Shown in pieces: positions 8,368 through 18,165 of a DNA stretch of 22,726 bases. The position numbers and the translations under genes were made by a program. The DNA lies in NCBI GenBank assembly GCA_900095095.1, contig FMBT01000082.1:1-22726 (forward strand). The letters are read 5' to 3'. The notes below the pieces were generated by a model. The model had not been told where the DNA came from and searched no databases. It saw only the letters and a list, made by a program, of their open reading frames with translations. The stretch comes from Fragilariopsis cylindrus CCMP1102 (lineage: Eukaryota; Bacillariophyta; Bacillariophyceae; Bacillariales; Bacillariaceae). The number at the start of each line of letters is the position of its first letter. Position 1 is the first letter of the stretch.

Positions 8368-9651
8368 TTATGATAATAGTTGGTTTGTTCCATTTTCTGC
8401 TAATTTCATTATTGTTTTAATATTTTTTCTTTTGAGTCGAGATATATCCCTTACGCACAATGTACCTAAATCATTATTTTGAATTAAATGTATTGTAGGA
8501 TATGGTGTTTGATGCATACAATTATCTAATAATGGTGGTCGAACTGTTGTTGTTGGTGGTGGTGAACTATCAGCAGTAGTATTATCATCATCAAATACTA
8601 TCCAATCGACAGGAACATACTGTTCTTTTTTAACATTCGAAATAGTAGTTTTTTTTCTGTCAGCAGCATTGTTGCTACTGTTATCATTATTAGTTTGTTG
8701 CTGTTGTTCTCGTCCATCTTCCAGGAATTGCACTTTGATCCGCCGTTGACCAAATATTGAATTGCTAGTTTCAAGTATCTTTGCTAAATATATTTCTTGA
8801 CTTTTTGTAAATCCACTCATTCCTTGATGACATTGTACGATACTACCAACTTTTATATTATATGGCAATCCACGCCAACGTGAAAATTTTGGGTGGAACG
8901 ATACCAATGTGATTTGATTTTGAAGTTGTTGGAAAAATAATTGCATCAACTCGTCCTTCCTCTCATTATTTATCTCATCATCACGACTGTTGTCATAATC
9001 ATAATCATTGCTGGGTACTTGTAATACGTCGTGATGACCATATTTTGGTTCTCCATGATTTTGTTGCTTCCAAAATTTCTTGACGAAATTATCAAATACC
9101 GTAAAGGTATTGTTCCATTCTTCTATAAAAGGACAAATGATTAACGTAGTGCTCAACGGTAACGGTGGTGATGATGATGATGATGATGACGACGACGACG
9201 ACGACGACGATAATTCTGTGAAGCACAGAATTTTAATTTCATTTATAATAAAATCAAATACATCGAAAGGATCGGTTGCAAGACATGATATATACTTGAT
9301 TCTATTTTGTCTTTTTGCTTTTATTGCCCATGGACAAAATCTCAACCCAATAGGTACACGTTCTGTCCAATTTCGAGTTTCGGTACAATATTGATCATCC
9401 TGATTGATATTGATATTGATAGCACTGTTGTTGTTGTTGCTGCTGTTGATGTTGTCGGATTCTTCTCCATTCGACAACAACGACGATGAAGTGCTACTCC
9501 CGCTAATAGAACCGTTGGTGCTACTACTGCTACTGCTGCTGCAAACACTTATACCCATGCTGCTACTGAAACCACAAATACTTTTCTCGCTGATGGTCGC
9601 GCTGCTGTCACCACTATTGCTGTCATTCTGATCTACATCACATTGCTCCAT
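8368..9651 (-). CDS. DUF1415-family protein with a Tudor-like insert
   Basis: Seen: one exon, 427 residues. About 90 N-terminal residues are Ser/Asn-rich. Then the DUF1415 blocks appear in order: V-P-I-G-L-R-F-C-P-W-A (about 99-109), T-T-L-I-I-C-P (168-174), Q-I-T-L-V-S-F-H-P-K-F (246-256) and T-P-Y-P-T-I-H-L-I (382-390). In the family the last two blocks are separated by roughly 25 residues; here they are about 125 apart. The insert (about 266-356) reads V-G-S-I-V-Q-C, Y-L-A-K-I-L, R-I-K-V-Q-F-L-E-D-G and V-P-V-D-W-I-V-F, the strand pattern of a Tudor/SH3-like barrel. A 14-Ser run (148-161) comes from a trinucleotide repeat. The biochemical function of DUF1415 is unknown; it is common in bacteria. 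No signal peptide is seen. Divergent from the dioxygenase-like gene. Confidence 0.78.
   Translation of the reverse strand: MEQCDVDQNDSNSGDSSATISEKSICGFSSSMGISVCSSSSSSSTNGSISGSSTSSSLLSNGEESDNINSSNNNNSAINININQDDQYCTETRNWTERVPIGLRFCPWAIKAKRQNRIKYISCLATDPFDVFDFIINEIKILCFTELSSSSSSSSSSSSSSPPLPLSTTLIICPFIEEWNNTFTVFDNFVKKFWKQQNHGEPKYGHHDVLQVPSNDYDYDNSRDDEINNERKDELMQLFFQQLQNQITLVSFHPKFSRWRGLPYNIKVGSIVQCHQGMSGFTKSQEIYLAKILETSNSIFGQRRIKVQFLEDGREQQQQTNNDNSSNNAADRKKTTISNVKKEQYVPVDWIVFDDDNTTADSSPPPTTTVRPPLLDNCMHQTPYPTIHLIQNNDLGTLCVRDISRLKRKNIKTIMKLAENGTNQLLS
9169..9211. repeat. (GAT/GAC)n microsatellite coding for poly-Ser on the minus strand
   Basis: Fourteen trinucleotides, GAT units followed by GAC units. 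On the coding (minus) strand the reading phase is TCA/TCG, giving the poly-Ser run of the DUF1415 protein. Confidence 0.95.
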
Positions 9652-10203
9652 GCTCTTTGTCGCTCGTTTTTAGGTTTTACTTTTCATCGACTTATTCTCT
9701 CTGATTTTTATTGATGTTCCTGTTTATCATCACTTCACCACGTCGATATTCGTTTTTATTGAATTCATGCATTGTCATGGTGTATTGTTAATAGACGAGA
9801 TATACGACGATGTTATGAATTTCTGAAATTCTACACGCCGTTGTAGTTTTGGTCAGATTGAGATTGACAACGGGATCAGAATCGCGACAATACTCAATAC
9901 TAGGAAATTCGAAAAAACTGGATTATTATCATCGTGTAAAATTCTACGTGTTTTGTACTAGATCCTCAATTTATGAGGAACTAGATTTCGATCAACGATC
10001 AACGATCAATCAACGATCAACACAATAAAGCAACATCAATTATTGAACAACAATTTCTGAAATTGAACAACAAGCACTAAGAAGTAATTATTCTCACAAC
10101 TATCTAGACTTTAAAGTAGCAGAATTACTACTCGAGGACTAAAACTGATTCATTTAACCTGTTCACTTTTTAAACGCGATACAGTACTGTATCAACGAAG
10201 ATC
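9652..10203. other. Divergent intergenic region with a hairpin and heptamer repeats
   Basis: The 552-bp shared promoter region of two divergent genes. An imperfect inverted repeat lies at about 9958-9984: arms ctagatcctca and tgaggaactag around ATTTA, with one mismatch. Just downstream, 9990-10021 holds repeated ATCAACG heptamers. Either could be a regulator site; that is inference from position and repetition. Confidence 0.45.
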
Positions 10204-11343
10204 ATGGCAATGTGTGTTAGAAAATATGACATCGCTCGTTGGACTCTCTGTCTTGGTATATCTCTACTTCTCGTGCTGGTTATTGCTACCACTGGCCAAG
10301 TGATAGACGAAGAAAACACTGCTACTACATGTGATGCGATGGATGGAACCTGTAACAACGAAGCTAAGGCTGACGCAACTTTATACCGAAGTGATCTTCC
10401 CGCTTCATATTGTGGTAGTGATAGTGATAGTGGTGAAACCAACAACAACAGCAAAAGATCTATATCGTTACGGAGGAACAGCACAAGCATACAAGCCAGG
10501 GACAGCTGTTTCTCCAAATGTTTGTCCAGAAACGTTGTCCTATGAATCTCTTTATAAAGTCGCATCATGGCCATTTACGCGAAGAACATCCAAAACTTCT
10601 CCCATCATGAATTTTTCATTAAAGCTATATGGATGCAGCAGTAACGAAGATGATTCAAGCCATTCATCTTCCTGCGATTGCAGTCCGTTAGTTACCACCA
10701 AAACTGTCGTAGAAATTTGGCAGACTAGACCTGATGGGTTATATGGGTCTCCTCGAAATATAAAAAACAACAACGACGACGACGAATGTCGGGCTACCAT
10801 TCCTGTTGATACTCGTACTGGTACAGCTCATTTACTACAGTCGCTCCCGGATCAACAGGGATTATGGGTGGCCTTGGTCCTCGATCAAGTGATTACTGGC
10901 CGTACGGTCCACCAGTGATTCATATCTTAGTAACAACGCCACCAACGTCAAACGAAAAGAATAATGATGTAGTATTATACGCTCCCCTGTTGTTGGATCT
11001 ACCTGCTTTGATTCATTCCACAACGTTGGAACAACGTTCTTTTTCGTTATCAGCATTCGATTGGCGAGGACATGCTTGGTCTAAACGAAAACAATCCAAA
11101 GAGACCGTACCACCCTTTGATATTACGTCTTGGAATATAAATGATGAAAAGAATCGAATTGATATTGATGTCGATATTTTCCTAGAACGAATACCACCAC
11201 CAGTCGAAGGTACTATAAAAACAACAGCATCAGCAGCAGAACCAGAATTTTGTCCTTCATTTACATACATTCTTCCTGGGGCATTGTTCCTGGAACCGAT
11301 CGCTGTTTGCGCTAAATCTTTATTAGATTTTTTTCCGATGTAA
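10204..11343 (+). CDS. Secreted intradiol ring-cleavage dioxygenase-like protein, two frame changes
   Basis: Seen: ATG at 10204, then a hydrophobic signal sequence (about residues 13-32) and a low-complexity linker. In the next frame comes V-V-E-I-W-Q-T-R-P-D-G-L-Y-G, matching the intradiol block V-E-x-W-Q-x-x-x-x-G-x-Y whose Tyr binds iron. It is followed by C-R-A-T and D-T-R-T-G-T-A. Back in the first frame come P-G-S-T-G-I-M-G-G-L-G-P, then Y-G-P-P-V-I-H-I-L-V, matching R-P-P-H-I-H-F. Frames change near 10415-10460 (an extra base in the AAAA run near 10453, or a 37-43-bp intron) and at the CCC run 10846-10848 (one base missing). Read through, the protein is about 379 residues. Known: intradiol enzymes cleave catechols with Fe(III) held by two Tyr and two His. 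Here one His is Val and the second Tyr is not evident, so catalysis is doubtful. The C-terminal 130 residues are unassigned. Confidence 0.65.
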
Positions 11344-12045
11344 TTAAACTACCGGAAGGAAGAAAAAAGTATTTTTGAATTGATCTGTTTATTAATTTAA
11401 AGACAATTTCCTCCTTCATATCATTGTAGTGACGAAACCCGATCTGATGTGATTCACAATCGTAGGATAATAATACATTGAATATAATTATAATATAAAG
11501 TACGTTTGGTATAAATAAGTTGTTGAGTTGACAAGACGAGATTGATCCTCGTTAATTCATATTAATTGTCTTTGACCTACACAGAACAAGGATCCATTCT
11601 ATTCTAATATCAGCAATGAAATGTGAAGTGTCAATTGATATAGAGCTAAAGAGAAAAAGAATATCCGGCTGAGACTTAAATTAACAGTACTATCAAAATT
11701 TGAGGAAGTAATTCTGGGTGGTGATTTATTATTTTTCATTGAATGCATGTGATACATTTTTACTGTAAGCTCACAGTTTGGGAATGCTGATTGCATCTGT
11801 CAAATGTTATTGGCCAACGATGACTGCGTGTAATCAACTAGATATAAAAATAGTACATATAGACATATTCAAAAGATATCCTAAGCTTTGTATCGATAAT
11901 GCATGACTTTTATATAATCTTATCAATCTAATTTTATTTATTTTTTAGTTACACATGGCAGATATCGGATAAATAGTTTTAATATTCAACTACACGCATG
12001 GCAAACTACGTTACTTTTTATACACGAGTGAGCGATTCTAAATTT
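11344..12045. other. Convergent spacer, no gene seen
   Basis: 702 bp of AT-rich DNA between two converging genes. The one sizeable ORF (11599-11796, minus) has no family features and looks like chance. No repeat or RNA gene is recognised. Confidence 0.5.
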
Positions 12046-12755
12046 CTATTCATCATCATCATCATCGTCATCATCATCATCATCGTCGTCATCTTCTTCT
12101 TCCTGTTCATCAAATTTACTCCAATCTGTCTGCTTATAGGTGTTTCCTTTATTATTCATTTCCCATAACGAATCAGTAGCAGAATTCGTTCCCATCTCAG
12201 CTAAAATTACACCAACAACCATGAATGTTGCGTATCTAGCGGTACTTGAACCAAAACTATATATGTATGTATTATTATTATTGTTGTATATCAGTTTGTG
12301 TATTTTCATTCAATTTATTTATAATCGATTTGGGATACAAATATGCACACATATAATATTAGGTGGAAAAGGAACGTAGCATAAACAAACGAAACAGAGG
12401 GGTTGCAAAACTATCGGTTAGCGTCGAGATTATTAAGGGGCAAAAACAAATACGCAGGCATGCACATACAGTGTTAAGTGCTGCTATTTTGTTGTTTTGA
12501 TTTGTTTGATTTCCTTATTCTTATTCGTATTTTTTTATGATACAAGTTTAAAAGTACGTACAGATTATACCATGTTTGCACGAATGAATTTAGGGGACTA
12601 CTGGAACTAGCAGCATTAGTAGTCCTTAATTGAGTCGAAAATGTACATTTTTGACTTTGACGAGCAATATTACTGTTCTGGTTGTTCTTGATGACAAACG
12701 TACTAATAGCTCTTTGTGCTCTACCCGTAAGTTGTGACGGTACCCGAAATATCAT
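12046..12755 (-). CDS. QCR9: Cytochrome bc1 complex subunit 9 (QCR9/UQCR10-like), two exons, poly-Asp tail
   Basis: Seen: exon 1 12755-12562 and exon 2 12256-12046, joined across a 305-bp GT-AG intron (donor GTACGT) in phase, giving 134 residues. The join creates W-Y-N-L-F-G-S-S-T-A-R-Y-A-T-F, aligning with the L-Y-S-L-L-F-R-R-T-S-T-F start of animal UQCR10. Then comes one membrane helix (about 71-86), E-M-G-T-N-S-A-T-D-S-L-W-E, and N-N-K-G-N-T-Y-K, matching the family's N-x-G-K-L-W-K. The first 50 residues are Arg-rich, Ser-rich and nearly free of acids, as in a mitochondrial presequence. Known: a small single-span subunit of complex III in the inner membrane. Odd: the protein ends with E-E-E, 14 Asp and Glu, a tail absent from yeast and animal homologues. 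The fit of both exons makes the gene call strong. Confidence 0.82.
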
Positions 12756-14155
12756 TGTTATTGTTGTATTCTATTGTTTTTATCTATGGGAAAATGAGAT
12801 GCAATGGCCCAAGAGACTGTCGTCTTTACTCTTCTGCTTTCTTGAAGTTGTGTCCGTTGTTGAAAAAATAAGTAAGGTTCAAGTGTCAATACTTTCAACT
12901 TGAATACGGTATGATCGTCACAATAGCAATTTTACGCGTAAAAATATCAGCAGCTGTGTTTCTCGCGTTATTCGGAAGTTTAAAAGTGCTTCAACGTGCT
13001 TTTTGCTCGCATGCATACTCGGGACGGAAGGACGGACACTTTTACTAGAAATCAAAAATGAGAAAAATCAAAAAATATAATATAAGAAAGACACATCATC
13101 ACTGATAACACAACACCAATGGATGGACAGTACCTTCTACATTTTATAAGATGACAAATATTGGAAGAAGAGAACCTACTAATGTGTACAGTAGCCAAAG
13201 GAAAATAGGATTTTTTGTGTAGTTTTTTTTCTAAAATAAAAAAGCTGACTGTGTTTTCCTCACATGAGCCACCCAAAGCACCAATTTTTGTATCTACTCA
13301 AAATTATGCTCAGGGTATGCTGTACTATGTTTTCAGTATTCTTATCTTCTTCTTTGTAGTGCAACTTGTCCCAATTCAACTATAGTTCACATACAATTCA
13401 AATCACTGTGCTTTATTTAGAATAATGTGCACAAAATATAAAGGGGTGAATAGACAAATTCTCCCTGAATTGAACATATCATTGTACCAAAAAATAGGCA
13501 GACTAAAATAGCTTTACTTATGCACTCATTTTTATCTGAACTGAACTGAACTGAACTCAGTCCTCAACTTAAATGGATGAGAATACACAAACATGCTGTA
13601 TAATAACTTCCACTACACCAAAAACATTTGTAGAATAGCTGCAAAAATAGATGCATTCAATGAGTTCAATATATACATTACTACATAATCACATAATTAT
13701 ATACATGCCATTCTATTCTAAAACTGTTTGCTTTATTTACCATTTCTAGCTGATATTATTTTGCTGCTGTTTCTTGTGCAATTATTTTTTACGAATTATC
13801 TGTATCTTAGAGTGAAATAATTAAAAGCTAGCTGCTAGCTCAATGATTATGTTTATAAGCTGCTCTATATAGATGCTTGATATGTAATGGAAGGGACAGG
13901 GACAAGTACAAATTACGAGAAACTTGATTTTCTGCTGATAATTCTACTATTTGTTGGTAGTTTTTCACTAAACTAGGGTTCCCTGTTTCGTCCGATGTCA
14001 AAGAAGTGGATGTCTTTCCTGTTGAAAGAAATGTAAATTCGAGCTCTACAGCAGCGTCAAATATTTGCTCCCATAAATTCCTCCATGGAACGACGAATGA
14101 ATACGTCGAAATACATTAGATCGTTGCTGCTGTTATATTGCTGCTACTTCTACTA
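12756..14155. other. 1.4-kb spacer without a recognised gene
   Basis: AT-rich. It contains a (CTGAA)4 run at 13536-13555 and an AGCTAGC/GCTAGCT palindrome cluster near 13829-13840. A 74-codon minus-strand ORF (13052-13276) has no family features and is probably chance. Promoter sequence of the QCR9 gene should lie at its left end. Confidence 0.5.
13536..13555. repeat. (CTGAA)4 pentanucleotide repeat
   Basis: Four perfect CTGAA units in the long gene-free spacer. Confidence 0.9.
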
Positions 14156-15780
14156 CTAAGTAGGCTTGTTTTCGGATTCGTTTCTACTACTACCAGACCT
14201 AGCAACCATCAAAGCTTGTTCTGCAACTTCAAGAGCATCTGAAACTTCTTTTGCTAAGGCACGTGCTTCTTCAAGTTCCTTGTCTAATTCATCTTGAGTC
14301 TTTGTAAATTTGATATCACCAAGGGTGAGTTTTCTATCATTGCCAGACGTTTTGTTTTTGTTTTTGGTGCTGTTAAATATATTGTTTTTGGTAGAAGAAA
14401 TCTGGTCGTTATTTTTGTCTATCCTGCTCGGGGATAGCTTTTTCGTTGGTTTACTGGTTCTGATGATGGTTGGGGATATTTCAATCATCGGATCATTAAA
14501 ATCCCTGTCTTTATTATTGATATTCAAAGCTTTTTCTGCAGCTTCAAGTGCGTCTGATATTTCTTTTGCCAAGTCTTGTGCCTCTTTCATCTCCTTTCCT
14601 AATTCATCTGGAGTCTTTCTCATGAGGTTATTATTGACGATAATATTATTCTCGCTTTCCTCCCTTTTCCTCTTGATACTGTTAACCTTGTTCATTGCGA
14701 GACTTCTTGATGCTGATGCTGATTTGATTTTTGATGGTAGATTTGATATGGTGTTAGTAGTCGCAGTAATTGAACTACTAAGGGTGTCAACTTGATCGTT
14801 CCATATTTCTTCAACGACAGGACCAATCGTTTCTTTCCCTTTTTTGTATGCAACCTGTGCTGCTTTTTCGGCAAGTGACGCTGCCCCCTTACCCGTCCAC
14901 AAAGCAACCTTTCCTGCTGCTAATGTTGCCTTACCGGCTAAGCCAAAAGCCGTTCTGGTTTATCGGCATTCTGAGACCGACGAAGTTTTTGTTTCCATGT
15001 AGGTTTTTTTAACCCTACAAGTACCTTCACATCCAGTACAGATTCGTTCAATTTGTTTGGAATATTCTGTACGTCTTTGACAACCTGTTGTGTCTTTTCT
15101 ACCTTTTGTTCAATCGTCTCCTTCGTTTCTTGAATAGATTTGTTCAATTTGTTTGGAATATTCTGTACGTCCTTGACAACCTGTTGTGTTTTTTTTACTG
15201 TCTCTTCAATCGTCTCCTTCGTTTCTTGGACAGATTCATTTAATTTATTTGGAATCTTCTGTACGACCTTGACAACCTGTTGTGTCTTTTCAACCGTTTC
15301 GTCCATTTTTTGCTTTGTCTTCTCAACAGATTCTCTTAATTTATCTGGAATATCTTTGACAACCTGTTGAGTTTTCTCTACAGTTTCTTCCAATCTAATG
15401 AATTCAATAGCTTCATCATAAACCTTGTACAATGCTTTTTCCTTGTTTTTGTCGACGTCGTCGTTATCGTTATCGTCATCGTCTACTTTATTCCACAGTC
15501 TTGTCGTTGAACTGGTCCTAATAAACGATGGTGAATAATAATAGTAACCTTCATGATTACTATGATAAATATTCATTGATGAAGACGTTCTTCTAAATTT
15601 GATCATACCTATTGTAGACGGAAAGGCAGAAACATTAATCGATATCCCAGTATTTGTATGGTGGAGAAGTTGTACCAGAAACAAGAAGGCAATACTCGAA
15701 GTTATAATGATGGGGGAACACACTACTTTCCCATTAATGGGGAGAGTCTGATAATGACGACCTTGATCGATCATCGTCAC
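14156..15780 (-). CDS. Predicted plastid-targeted coiled-coil repeat protein, one frame change
   Basis: Seen: a hydrophobic signal segment (about residues 22-40), then N-V-S-A-F-P-S (49-55), an ASAFAP-type cleavage motif, then a basic Ser/Tyr-rich stretch: a complex-plastid bipartite leader. Residues about 131-250 hold four K-T-Q-Q-V-V-K repeats spaced 29, 32 and 32 residues, alternating with I-P-N-K-L-N-E-S and E-T-K-E-T-I-E: long amphipathic helices. The frame then breaks at the T-run 14959-14961 (AAA on the coding strand). With one more base it continues T-R-T-A-F-G-L-A-G-K-A-T-L-A-A-G-K-V-A-L-W-T-G-K-style Ala/Gly-rich sequence, which is open well upstream of the next possible start. Two further 33-residue repeats follow (14516-14614 and 14201-14299; D-E-L-x-K-E, then A-K-E-x-S-D-A-L-E). 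Read through, about 541 residues. It recalls apolipoprotein- or LEA-like helices; no family is recognised and no function can be given. Confidence 0.7.
15050..15400. repeat. Four in-frame direct repeats, 96/96/87-bp spacing
   Basis: The motif GACAACCTGTTG recurs at about 15079, 15175, 15271 and 15358 inside the plastid repeat protein. The central two units are most alike at DNA level, suggesting recent unit duplication; all spacings are multiples of three. Confidence 0.9.
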
Positions 15781-16219
15781 GGGAGAGTTCCGTCCTATAC
15801 TATACTAAATTCGATCAAACACACCATCAACGAGGAATCAGTGAATAGTAAATAACACTCCTAAGACTTAGCTCCACACCGGTATAATGTGGGTCCTTGT
15901 AGTCTATTTAGGTACATCGAATACGGTATAGTTTTACAGTCTTACAAGTAAAACAATGAAATACAACTATTCAAAATTCAAATCATCGTCAGAAGCTTTC
16001 TTTGTGAACTTTTTTTTGAAAGCTTTTTAATTTTTTAATTTAATTTTTAACCAAAAATTATGTTTAAATATTGAATACCGCTCACCCCCCCCCCCCCCCA
16101 TCATGGAATTGAACACAATCAAATTGAAAATGAAATGAACAAACGCACAATAGTAACATCAACAATAGCAGAACAAGCGAGCGAGCGAAAACAATATAAC
16201 ATACATCATTGTCGTTAAA
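15781..16219. other. Divergent intergenic region with a long poly-C run
   Basis: The 439-bp spacer between two divergent genes. It contains a run of about 15 C at 16085-16099, some 120 bp upstream of the GST-like start, and A/T-rich tracts at about 16012-16060. No gene is seen. Confidence 0.5.
16085..16099. repeat. Poly-C homopolymer, about 15 nt
   Basis: The only long C/G homopolymer in this AT-rich window. Its length may be inexact if the assembly miscounts homopolymers. Confidence 0.85.
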
Positions 16220-17055
16220 ATGAATGCTCATTCGTCGCCGTCGTCGTTGTCACCGATGTTATTGATTCTCAAGGGTGCATCTGACGAGGAACTCAATAGT
16301 CCAACTGCTAAAAAGGTTGTAGCGGTTGCCAACAAAACTAATCTATCTATTGTCTGTGAGACTATATCTACCGACGACGACGACGACAGCCACGAAGAAT
16401 TAAAAAAACTATCACATTTGACAAAGTCATTGGTACTGCTAGTTTACTTCAACATTACAAATACTACCGATGAAGTTAATGATGACAACAACAACAATGA
16501 TGACGACGAACAACCTATATGCATAACAACGTCTCGTGCTATGCTGAGAATGATTGCTACGATTAACGATGACGCGTCCATCACTGCTAGACATAGCAGC
16601 AACAAAAATGATCAATTATACTTACTGGGAAAATCTATTGTAGAAGATGCCATAATCGATGGATGGTTGTCATTTATCTGGATTTCTATTGAACTACCAT
16701 TACAAGCCTTATTGAGTAGTAGTAGTAGTAGTAGTAGTAGTAAAAGGACGAGCAGTCCAGTGATAGAAAAACAGGAAATTGAGAATAAATTAGAATTCGC
16801 ATTGAAGACGATCGAAAGACATTTATTAAAGAATAACATACTAAGTCTCATAATAATGATCACGAAAATGATTTGTATATGGTCGGAATTGATGGATATA
16901 CTCTAGCCGATTATAGCTTAGCTATCTCATTGTATTATATGGTCACTAATGATATTGCGATATCATCGATTATGACAAGTGAAAAGAATCCTCGATTTAT
17001 TTATGGTATCAAACGATTCGTCCAACAATCATTGATTATATTTAATTTGTTTTGA
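16220..17055 (+). CDS. Glutathione S-transferase C-domain-like protein, one frame change
   Basis: Seen: the N-terminal part (about residues 1-110) has a possible thioredoxin-like pattern and Asp/Asn-rich loops. It is followed by E-D-A-I-I-D-G-W-L-S-F-I-W, a Ser run from AGT repeats (16714-16740), and L-E-F-A-L-K-T-I-E-R-H-L-L. The frame then changes between about 16837 and 16850, and the next frame supplies L-Y-M-V-G-I-D-G-Y-T-L-A-D-Y-S-L-A. The two parts together match the GST C-terminal fold, where a helix ending L-x-x-x-L is followed by Y-L-x-G-x-x-x-T-x-A-D. One missing base would give 278 residues. Known: such domains occur in GSTs, elongation factor 1B-gamma and as appendages of aminoacyl-tRNA synthetases. 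There is no targeting peptide and no clear catalytic residue. The exact subfamily is open. Confidence 0.6.
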
Positions 17056-18165
17056 TTACAAAAGAATGGTATGAAATGAATGAATGAAACGAGTCCAGGC
17101 AGAGTCAGAGTCGAACCGACGACAGTGAACAAGCAAAAGAATAATCTATTTTCTTCCTCTCGACATCCTTATTTCTGACGAAAAAAACTCCCAAAACAAA
17201 ACAAGACAACGACAGTGGCACCCCATTAAATGATGTGGATTTCCCATTCGATCGCCAGATTCATTCAATATCGACCCTATCTGATACTTATATGCACATA
17301 TTGGACTGTACATCATCGGCATCGTTTTTCTACTTATGTGTGTCTGCGGTATAGGACTGCAACGCTCCGTATACATACGCTGTTTTTTTTGTCGATAGCA
17401 GCTTGATATCGATTGCATAATTATATTTCATTGAATATAAAAAATATTGATTTTCTGAAGAAGAGGGAGAAGAGAACTGATGAATAACCTAACTTGTCAC
17501 TTCTGGTTGCCAGACGACAACACGAAGTTATAGTTCCTGAATGAATATTATGATCTGACTTCTTCTTCCAGTTCTCTACTCAAAATACTAGGAGACTAGG
17601 CAGTCGTTATTTATAAAGTTTGTCCTAATATTTTCCTAGTGTGTACTAGTTTTATACATAAAATGGTCGTCTGTCATTCGTACAAAATACTGCCTGTCCG
17701 TCGTACAAGCAACGCGCTAATTGTGCATGTTTAAGCACTGTTTTGGACCGTACGCTAAGCTACCGCGGTATCTCATGCATAAGTTGTACCTCTTTTTAAT
17801 CGGATATACAGTTCTGATGAATATTCTCAACCTTGGTCCTTGGTATCAAGTTGACATAATCCTGTATACTATCATTTAGATTCTTTTCGGATACATCAGT
17901 ATTCATTGAACAGTGTAATATATATAAAAGAGAACATTGAGATATGACGACTTCAACCGACGAGGTAAGTACAAAGCCTTTAGAATTGGTATCTCGAAAT
18001 CTGCAGTTTTTCGCGTTTCGCGATCGTAATTCTTTGTATGGCATAATAATGCTCATAAAATCTCAACATAATCATCACTTCTTGTCATCACGTCATTTAT
18101 CTTTCAATGTACAACTGTAATAGCTGGCTGCTGACCTCGCACGTTCTTGTAACACGGGTGGGGTT
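17056..18165. other. 1.1-kb spacer, no gene recognised
   Basis: No convincing gene. A T-arm-like stem-loop is present on the minus strand at 17104-17120, but no full tRNA folds around it. Minus-strand ORFs at 17146-17418 and 17796-18056 have no family features. The right end should hold the AsnRS promoter. Confidence 0.5.

Noticed and set aside
10415..10457. A 37-43-bp intron in the dioxygenase-like gene
   Set aside because: In phase but shorter than every well-supported intron here; a one-base change in the nearby AAAA run explains the frame equally well, so it is kept only as an alternative.
11599..11796. 65-codon minus-strand ORF
   Set aside because: Low-information sequence in a convergent spacer; nothing supports expression.
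13052..13276. 74-codon minus-strand ORF
   Set aside because: No motif, biased composition, in AT-rich spacer; expected by chance.
17104..17120. tRNA T-arm on the minus strand (5-bp stem, TTCGACT loop)
   Set aside because: The matching acceptor strand pairs at only about 4 of 7 positions at the expected distance, and no D arm or anticodon arm folds, so it is not a tRNA.
17146..17418. 90-codon minus-strand ORF
   Set aside because: No recognisable domain and no supporting splice or neighbour signal.
17796..18056. 86-codon minus-strand ORF
   Set aside because: No domain features; overlaps the likely AsnRS promoter region.
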